The notes under the pieces: model-generated
Told to the model about the DNA's origin: nothing
Databases searched by the model: none
What the model saw: the letters and a program-made list of their open reading frames with translations, nothing else
Assembly: GCF_021021415.1 (NCBI RefSeq)
Contig: NZ_JAINWJ010000041.1
Location: 1 to 58,988 of the forward strand
Length of the DNA stretch: 58,988 bases
Reading direction: 5' to 3'
Source of the DNA: Martelella mediterranea
GTDB lineage: Bacteria; Pseudomonadota; Alphaproteobacteria; Rhizobiales; Rhizobiaceae
Shown here: piece by piece, positions 54,172 through 58,988 of the stretch
How positions within the stretch are numbered: the first letter of the stretch is position 1
Layout: every line of letters begins with the position of its first letter
Position numbers and translations under genes: made by a program

Positions 54172-54684
54172 ATGAAACGCATGAGATCCAAATTTTTGCT
54201 CGGTATTGCCGGGGCCATCGCGATGATTGCCGCCATTCCGGAGGCCGGCAGCATTGCTCAATCGATCGGCGTCCCGAAATCGGTCCTTCGGGAGATCGGA
54301 CGGCAGGCTGAAAAATATGGCAGGCAAACGACGATCGTCACCAGCGCCGGGGAAATCAGCGTTTACGACGGGGACACTATCAAAATTGATGGTCAGCGCA
54401 TGCGGTTGCTCGACATCGACACGCCCGAGATTTCAAAGCCGCGGTGCAGCTACGAGGAAGAAGTTGGCTATGAGGCCCGAGACAGATTGCGTGAGTTGAT
54501 CAGCCAGGCCGGTAGCGTGGAAATCATCGACAGCGGGACAACCGACAAGTACGGTCGGAATCTGATTTATGTCGAGGTCGATGGTCGGGACGCTGGGAAA
54601 ATACTTGTGAACGAGGGGCTTGCGCTTCGATATCGAGGCGGATCGACCGCGTGGAACGAGCGGAAACGGCATTGGTGCGGGTGA
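54172..54684 (+). CDS. Exported thermonuclease-family (SNase-like) nuclease
   Basis: The 170-residue protein has an N-terminal signal or anchor segment (FLLGIAGAIAMIAAIPEAGSIAQ). A staphylococcal-nuclease OB fold follows: ISVYDGDTIKIDGQRMRLLDIDTPEI with calcium-binding Asp residues, EVGYEARDRLREL, and TDKYGRNLIYVEVDGRDAGKILVNEGLALRY. It probably degrades nucleic acid in the envelope or outside the cell. SNase-like genes are frequent on conjugative plasmids. It is separated from repC by 25 bp. Confidence 0.87.
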   Translation: MKRMRSKFLLGIAGAIAMIAAIPEAGSIAQSIGVPKSVLREIGRQAEKYGRQTTIVTSAGEISVYDGDTIKIDGQRMRLLDIDTPEISKPRCSYEEEVGYEARDRLRELISQAGSVEIIDSGTTDKYGRNLIYVEVDGRDAGKILVNEGLALRYRGGSTAWNERKRHWCG

Positions 54685-54748
54685 CGATGAGGCCGTCCCT
54701 CACGGGACGGGATTTATGGAACGGATTCGCATTGTTCGACAATTGACG

Positions 54749-54800
54749 GCCTTGCAAATTATTATTCATTGCATACTATAGCAACAATAGACTGCAAGGC
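54749..54800 (+). promoter_or_regulatory. Promoter/operator of the ParE-type toxin-antitoxin operon
   Basis: TTGCAA (54752-54757) and TACTAT (54774-54779), separated by 16 bp, form a promoter-like pair. GCCTTGCA (54749-54756) and TGCAAGGC (54793-54800) are a perfect inverted repeat that brackets it, as expected for autoregulation by an antitoxin-toxin complex. Confidence 0.55.
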
Positions 54801-54818
54801 AATTGGAGACATGATGCC

Positions 54819-55286
54819 GTGACCGCCGAAACCATCGATCATTCAACGCTATCCCGGCTCGTGGAAGCCGGTGCTGTGAGCGGTGCTCATGTGGTCGGCC
54901 AGCCGGGCGGTTGGTCGGTGCTCGTCAAATATGGCATGGCCGAACGGGCGTTGGCCGCGCAACGCAGCCGCCAGGTGCGGGTGTTCCGCCGCATGGAAAC
55001 GCTGGTCTCCTATCTCAAGGACATCGGCATCCAGCGCTTCGACGTGGACGCGGCCGAGTACGAGACCGCGGGCGGCAAGACCCATTCGCGGCCGGATCGC
55101 GCCGAAGCCCTGCGCCGCGCCCACGAAGCCGCTGCCCATGACAAATGGTTCCGCGAGCAGGTCGAGATTGCCTTGAGGGAAGCCGACGATCCGGATACCG
55201 AATGGGTTCCTCATGAGGTGGTCAAGCAGGATATGGCGCGCCAGCGCGCGGAGCTTCTGGTGCGCATCAAGGGCGATGCTGAGTGA
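54819..55286 (+). CDS. Probable antitoxin partner of the ParE-like toxin
   Basis: The 155-residue protein starts from GTG, because the ATGs just upstream run into a stop. It begins TAETIDHSTLSRLVEAGAVSGAHVVGQPGGWSVLVKYGM. It is mostly helical and charged, ending TEWVPHEVVKQDMARQRAELLVRIKGDAE. The C-terminal part resembles ParD/RelB-type tails that wrap a toxin. The N-terminal part, containing QPGGWSVLVKYG, is not a classical DNA-binding fold by eye. It overlaps the toxin start (GTGA), and the pair has its own promoter with an inverted repeat. Confidence 0.7.
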   Translation: MTAETIDHSTLSRLVEAGAVSGAHVVGQPGGWSVLVKYGMAERALAAQRSRQVRVFRRMETLVSYLKDIGIQRFDVDAAEYETAGGKTHSRPDRAEALRRAHEAAAHDKWFREQVEIALREADDPDTEWVPHEVVKQDMARQRAELLVRIKGDAE

Positions 55287-55570
55287 AGGTCGTCTGGCTT
55301 CCCCAGGCTCGCACCGATCGGACGGACGCTATTGCCTATATCGCTCGGGAGAATCCTCGTGCTGCCCTTACCCAGCTTGGGGAGATCGAGCAGCAGACGG
55401 ACGGGCTGGCCGACTACCCGGAAGTGGGACGGATCGGCCGCATGCGCGGCACCCGTGAGCTCGTCGTCAACCGGACCCCGTTTATCATCATATACCGGGT
55501 TCGGCCGCGCCTGGAGCGAGTCGAGATTCTGCGTGTCCTGCACGGCGCGCAACATTGGCCGCCTGTCTGA
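55283..55570 (+). CDS. parE: RelE/ParE-superfamily toxin
   Basis: The 95-residue protein starts from GTG (VKVVWLPQARTDRTDAIAYIARENPRAALTQLGEIEQQ). It continues LADYPEVGRIGRMRGTRELVVNRTPFIIIYRVRPRLERVEILRVLHGAQHWPP. The layout P-x-GR..RGTREL..YRV....V.ILR.LH..Q.WP is the ParE/RelE plasmid-stabilisation family. Members inhibit gyrase or cleave mRNA; which applies cannot be told from sequence. It is coupled to the upstream antitoxin. Confidence 0.9.
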   Translation: MKVVWLPQARTDRTDAIAYIARENPRAALTQLGEIEQQTDGLADYPEVGRIGRMRGTRELVVNRTPFIIIYRVRPRLERVEILRVLHGAQHWPPV

Positions 55571-55660
55571 TGCCAAGGCGCGAAGATGCTGACGCATCCC
55601 CGGCTTGGAGGAATTGCGTATTTTCCAATTGTCCTGGTGACTTGGGAATTCGCAAACGGA

Positions 55661-55693
55661 ATACCAACGGTCATTTTCAATGACCGTTGGTAT
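55661..55693. repeat. Perfect 15-bp inverted repeat between parE and proX
   Basis: ATACCAACGGTCATT (55661-55675) and AATGACCGTTGGTAT (55679-55693) are exact inverse complements around TTC. There is no T run on either side, so it is not an obvious terminator. A TetR-type operator or a structured site are alternatives. No gene is supported in 55571-55868. Confidence 0.6.
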
Positions 55694-55868
55694 GAAACGC
55701 CGTGTTCGCTACCTGCTCCGCAAGTTGGCCGTTTTCGCAGCTTCGCGCCGGTTAAGGCCATCGTGGCTATGACACTGATGCCATCCGCGCCACGGCTGTT
55801 CAGGCAAAGGCATTCGCCAACACGTTCCGTGCGCCTCGACTTGAACAGACTCCGGTATTTTCTGTTTA

Positions 55869-56918
55869 TTAGTTGGCGACCTGACGCGCCGCTTCAAGCC
55901 AGCCGTCAACCATGACCTGATTTCCGGAGATCCAGTCTGTGGCCTGCTCTTTCAAGTCTTCTGGGGAGTCCGCACCATTCTTCATCGCAGCATTCTGCTT
56001 GTAAATGAAGTCGATCGGAAGCGAGGCCTCTTCAAGCAGCTTTGCTGCTACAGGATTGTCATCAAGGAAGTCATTATTGCCGACGATACGGATATCGTTG
56101 ACCGGCCATCCAAGGGTGCACGGATTAGAAACGCAGCCGTCGATATCGTCGACAGTTGCCGTGTCAGCCAAATGCTGCTGGTCTTCCGGCAGCCGCACGT
56201 CAGGCACCTCAATCCAGACGACGTCCTTGCCCGGCTTCAGTTCATTGACGGTCCAGTTTGGGGTCCAGGTGTAGAACAAGATCGGTTCGCCATTCGAATA
56301 GGCCGCGATCGCATCTGCCATGGCCGCTGAATATCCAGCATTGATGACATTGATGTCGTCGCCCATCTCGAAGGCGTCCATCTGATAGGAGATAGTTAGT
56401 TCGCAGCCCCAACCGGGTGGGCAACCGACCATGTCTGCCTTGCCGTCACCATTGCGGTCGAAAGCCTGCTTGACCTCATCACGACGGAAATCGTCCAGTG
56501 TCTTGATGTTGTATTTATCCGCAGAAGCCTTATCGACGAGATAGCCCTGTAGCGCACCCTGCTTTACCACATAACCGATCGGCCTGGCGTTGAAGCCCGG
56601 CTGATCCAGATAGACGTTGTGAAGCGGCAGCCAACCATCATAGTAGAGATCGGCACTGCCCTGCGAAACGGCCTGGTAGCTGAGCGGTACATTGCTGTCG
56701 AGCGGATCTTCGACGTCGTAGCCGAGCTTGCTCAGAAGTTGCGTGTAAACTGCGGTGATAATATAACCCGTATCGTCATTCGCCTGAGCAAACCTGACGC
56801 TGACGCCTTCTCCAGGCTTTTCGCCGGCTGCGATGGCTCCGTGCGGCAGCGCGAAAGCCCATGTCAGGGCCAGTAAGCCACCAGCGAGCATGGTTTGAGC
56901 TTTGTTGAAAATCACCAA
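55869..56918 (-). CDS. proX: Glycine betaine/proline-betaine-binding periplasmic protein ProX
   Basis: The 349-residue protein has a signal peptide (MLAGGLLALTWAFALPHGAIA) and the OpuAC/ProX substrate-binding fold. Conserved parts are SVRFAQANDDTGYIITAVYTQLLSKLGYDV, DLYYDGWLPLHN, FDRNGDGKADMVGCPPGWGCE with a cysteine pair, and EPILFYTWTPNWTVNELKPGKDVVWIEVP. ProX captures betaines for an ABC importer during osmotic stress. The ATPase and permease genes (proV, proW) are not adjacent, so it must work with components encoded elsewhere. Confidence 0.93.
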   Translation of the reverse strand: MVIFNKAQTMLAGGLLALTWAFALPHGAIAAGEKPGEGVSVRFAQANDDTGYIITAVYTQLLSKLGYDVEDPLDSNVPLSYQAVSQGSADLYYDGWLPLHNVYLDQPGFNARPIGYVVKQGALQGYLVDKASADKYNIKTLDDFRRDEVKQAFDRNGDGKADMVGCPPGWGCELTISYQMDAFEMGDDINVINAGYSAAMADAIAAYSNGEPILFYTWTPNWTVNELKPGKDVVWIEVPDVRLPEDQQHLADTATVDDIDGCVSNPCTLGWPVNDIRIVGNNDFLDDNPVAAKLLEEASLPIDFIYKQNAAMKNGADSPEDLKEQATDWISGNQVMVDGWLEAARQVAN

Positions 56919-57319
56919 TTTTTCCTTTTTTATTCAATTGAAAACGGCGGCGCAACGGAACGCATGTCGTAATCCGAACGTTATATGCCGCAACTGACAC
57001 CTTAGAGGATGCCTATAGCGTGCATCAACCCTAGAGATACCTCTAAAAATTGCATGACTCAATGGCTTGCTTTCGAGCTGCTCGACAGAAAAACAAAGCC
57101 ATGCGAGCTCAATTCTGCTTTTCCGACCCGATGCCAGCCGGTCGGGAGTGTCGTACCGAAAATGCCCAAAATTACTGCAATTATGATAACGCGAACGCCG
57201 CTTGCCCATGCTGTCGACCTAAATGCTTGGTATAGTGTCGTTCGGCCAGCGAAATCTGCCACTCAGAAACAGTGCATATCGGCGTCTCCGCTCCCCGCAC
57301 CATTCCAGCCATTGGCCCC
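56919..57319. other. Intergenic region upstream of proX
   Basis: TTAGAGG (57002-57008) and CCTCTAA (57040-57046) form a short spaced inverted repeat 84-128 bp ahead of proX and may be regulatory. Open frames in this stretch lack recognisable domains and ribosome-binding sites. It also separates proX from the 3' end of ligD. Confidence 0.35.
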
Positions 57320-58988
57320 TCACCTCACCCGCTTCTCCAGCCGCCCAATCACCACCTTCCCCAGCGTCTGCGGCTTCACCGCCAGCGCCGGGTCCTTGCC
57401 CTTCAGCCGCCCTTCCATATCGCCGATCGTGAACGTCGCGGCGCTGTTCAGGCCGTCCAGTTCCTCCCAGCTCACGGGCGTTGCCACGGGGGCTCCGGGG
57501 CGGGCGCGCAGCGAATAGGGGAGGATGGCGGTGGCGCCGCGTTCGTTGCGCAGCCAGTCGATGAAGATGCGGTTCCTGCGCTTTTCCTTCGACATGGTGG
57601 CGATGTAGCGCTCGGGCGCTTCCTCGGCCAGCATGTGGGCGAAGGTTTTGGAAAACGCCTTGACCGTGTCCCAGCTCACATTCCGCCGCAACGGCACGAT
57701 GACGTGGATACCCTTGCCGCCGGTAGCCATGGCGGTCGATTTGAGGCCGATGTCGGAAAGCGCTTCGCGCATCTCGAAGGCGGCCTTCTTGGTTTCGGCA
57801 AAGCCGAGGCCCTCATCCGGGTCGAGGTCGAAGATCAGCCGGTCGGGCGCCTCGATCCTGTCGGCGCGCGCGCCCCAACCGTGAAACTCGATCGTGCCCA
57901 TTTGCGCGGCGGCGACAAAGCCCGCCACATCCCTGGCATAGAGATATTCGCCGGTCTCGCCGTCCTTCTCCTCGATTTCGATGCGGGCGAGTTCGGCGGG
58001 AAAGCCCTTGCCGGCGTGTTTCTGGAAAAAGCTCTCGCCATCGATGCCCGACGGGCAGCGAAACAGCGAGACCGGGCGGCGGCCGGCGATCTCCAGCATG
58101 CGGCTGCCGACAGCCGCGTAATGGCGCGCGATATCGGCCTTGGTGACGCCGGCCTTGCCGAAAAGCTGCCGGTTCGGATGGGTGATTTCGATGCCGGCGA
58201 CTTTGTCGCCCTTCGCTTTCTCCGCCTGCACCACGCCTGCCTCCTTGTCCTCTCTCAAGCCCAGAAACGCGCCGGGGCGGACATGGCCATCGGCGGTGAA
58301 CTCGGCAAAATCGATCTCCGCCGCGAGCTTCGGCGTCACCCAGCGCGCATCGCGGGCAATCGCGCGCGGCACCTCGGCAAAGGGCGCGGTCTTGCGGGCA
58401 AGGCGCTTCAGCCGGTCGCCGAGATCATCCAGCGTCTTCTCGTCAAACCCCGTGCCGACGCGGCCGCGATAGCAGAAAACGCCGTCATCATCATACTGGC
58501 CGATGAGGAGCGAGGCAAAGGGGCGGCCCTTCTTCGTGGACGGCGAATAGCCGCCGATCACGAATTCCTGCCGTCGCGAGCATTTTATCTTGCGCCACGC
58601 GCTGGTGCGGGTGTGGCGATAGGGCGCATCCGCCCGCTTCGATACGATCCCCTCGCCGCCGGCCTTGCAGATCCTTGCGAGAATATCCTGGCCGTCGCCC
58701 TCGACGTAGGTAGAAAGCCGGATCGGGCCCTTTTCGGTATCAAGCGGCGACAGCGCTTCCTCAAGCGCGCGTTTGCGCTCGCTCAGCGGTAGGTCGGTGA
58801 GCGATGTGCCGTCGCGCTCCAGAATATCGAAGACGTAGAAGATCAGCGGCGCGCCATCCTGAAGGGCGGCCTGCAGGGCGGAAAAGGCGGAACCATCCTT
58901 CGGCACGGAGGCCGCCATGATCTCGCCGTCGATCAGCAGGCTTTCGCCCTCAAGCGGCACGAAGGCCTCGGCCAGGTCGCCGTATTTC
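57320..58988 (-). CDS. ligD: LigD, DNA ligase-primase of bacterial NHEJ (3' part, runs off the window)
   Basis: The visible 556 residues start inside the ATP-dependent ligase domain. SLLIDGE, GEGIVSKR and AWRKIKC correspond to nucleotidyltransferase motifs III, IV and V. The ligase OB fold (FVIGGYSPSTKKGRPFASLLIG) follows. The LigD primase-polymerase domain comes next (about residues 260-540), with LIFDLDPDEGLGFAETKK supplying the metal-binding Asp pair and GGKGIHVIVPL. The catalytic KxDG lysine and the start lie beyond 58988. LigD with Ku repairs double-strand breaks. Plasmid-borne copies are common in rhizobia. No nuclease domain is visible in the part seen. Confidence 0.93.
   Translation of the reverse strand, partial: KYGDLAEAFVPLEGESLLIDGEIMAASVPKDGSAFSALQAALQDGAPLIFYVFDILERDGTSLTDLPLSERKRALEEALSPLDTEKGPIRLSTYVEGDGQDILARICKAGGEGIVSKRADAPYRHTRTSAWRKIKCSRRQEFVIGGYSPSTKKGRPFASLLIGQYDDDGVFCYRGRVGTGFDEKTLDDLGDRLKRLARKTAPFAEVPRAIARDARWVTPKLAAEIDFAEFTADGHVRPGAFLGLREDKEAGVVQAEKAKGDKVAGIEITHPNRQLFGKAGVTKADIARHYAAVGSRMLEIAGRRPVSLFRCPSGIDGESFFQKHAGKGFPAELARIEIEEKDGETGEYLYARDVAGFVAAAQMGTIEFHGWGARADRIEAPDRLIFDLDPDEGLGFAETKKAAFEMREALSDIGLKSTAMATGGKGIHVIVPLRRNVSWDTVKAFSKTFAHMLAEEAPERYIATMSKEKRRNRIFIDWLRNERGATAILPYSLRARPGAPVATPVSWEELDGLNSAATFTIGDMEGRLKGKDPALAVKPQTLGKVVIGRLEKRVR

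Noticed and set aside
55586-55915. 109-residue plus-strand frame over the palindrome
   Set aside because: It has no ribosome-binding site or domain, runs through the 15-bp palindrome and overlaps the 3' end of proX.
57059-57262. 67-residue minus-strand frame with a hydrophobic stretch (VRVIIIAVILGIFG)
   Set aside because: It has a single plausible membrane segment but no ribosome-binding site, no recognised family and no conserved context; it could be a gene relic.
57272-58792. 506-residue open frame on the plus strand
   Set aside because: It is antisense to the well-supported ligD gene and is compositionally a mirror of its codons.
1-58988. CRISPR arrays, tRNA or rRNA genes
   Set aside because: No regularly spaced repeats, tRNA-like cloverleafs or rRNA segments were seen on reading either strand.

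Overview
This 59-kb window looks like part of a plasmid (or a plasmid-derived island) from an alphaproteobacterium of the Rhizobiales/Hyphomicrobiales type. The reasons are a RepC replication initiator, Ti-plasmid-style traA/traC/traD genes, an imuA-imuB-dnaE2 mutagenesis cassette, DUF736, a VbhA/Fic pair, and IS5, IS21 and IS66 elements of rhizobial type. Only what is visible in the sequence was used; the species cannot be named.

Layout. 0-2.9 kb: a decayed Tn3-family transposon with one 38-bp end and a frameshifted, N-terminally truncated transposase, fused to a 5'-truncated imuA. 3.3-8.1 kb: imuB and dnaE2 (error-prone repair). 8.4-13.0 kb: plasmid accessory genes (DUF736, a winged-helix protein, a VbhA/Fic toxin-antitoxin pair, IS5, a 57-residue ORF, a HigB/HigA pair). 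13.1-22.2 kb: DNA-processing genes for conjugation: WGR protein, TrwB/TraD-type coupling protein, traD, traC, a recognisable MOBQ-type oriT, and relaxase-helicase traA, which is split by an IS21-family element with a perfect 6-bp target duplication. 22.3-28.4 kb: dotD-dotC-dotB plus a small membrane-protein gene interrupted after codon 6 by an IS66 element with a perfect 8-bp duplication. 28.7-37 kb: cell-envelope cargo, nearly all on the minus strand (PhoD-like phosphatase, Na+/Ca2+ exchanger, zinc-ribbon protein, isolated glucose-dehydrogenase-type membrane anchor, DegP/HtrA, SH3 protein, L,D-transpeptidase lipoprotein). 37.3-52.5 kb: the body of a Dot/Icm-like (IncI-type, MPF_I) type IVB secretion apparatus in two divergent operons. 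The leftward one carries dotF-like, dotE/icmC, icmD, dotO/icmB, four uncharacterised exported or membrane proteins, a lytic transglycosylase-like protein, dotA/traY and a ribbon-helix-helix protein. The rightward one carries a DsbC-like isomerase, dotI, dotH, dotG and icmT. 52.6-54.1 kb: repC with its control hairpins and no repA/repB in view. 54.2-59 kb: secreted nuclease, ParE-type toxin-antitoxin pair, orphan ProX betaine-binding protein, and the 3' part of ligD.

How it works together. The conjugation system is a chimera. The relaxosome genes (traA, traC, traD, oriT) are Agrobacterium-like and MOBQ, the coupling protein is TrwB/TraD-like, and the channel is Dot/Icm-like, with homologues for TraH-I-J-K-M-N-O-Q-R-U-Y of IncI plasmids and no DotL/DotM in the window. 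A short palindromic motif around ATGTTGCAT lies upstream of dotD and in the divergent T4SS promoter region, where it overlaps a good -35 box, so the operons may be co-regulated. Two of the three IS elements have landed precisely in conjugation genes. The copy in this window is therefore probably transfer-defective, and the intact ancestral genes can be rebuilt base for base.
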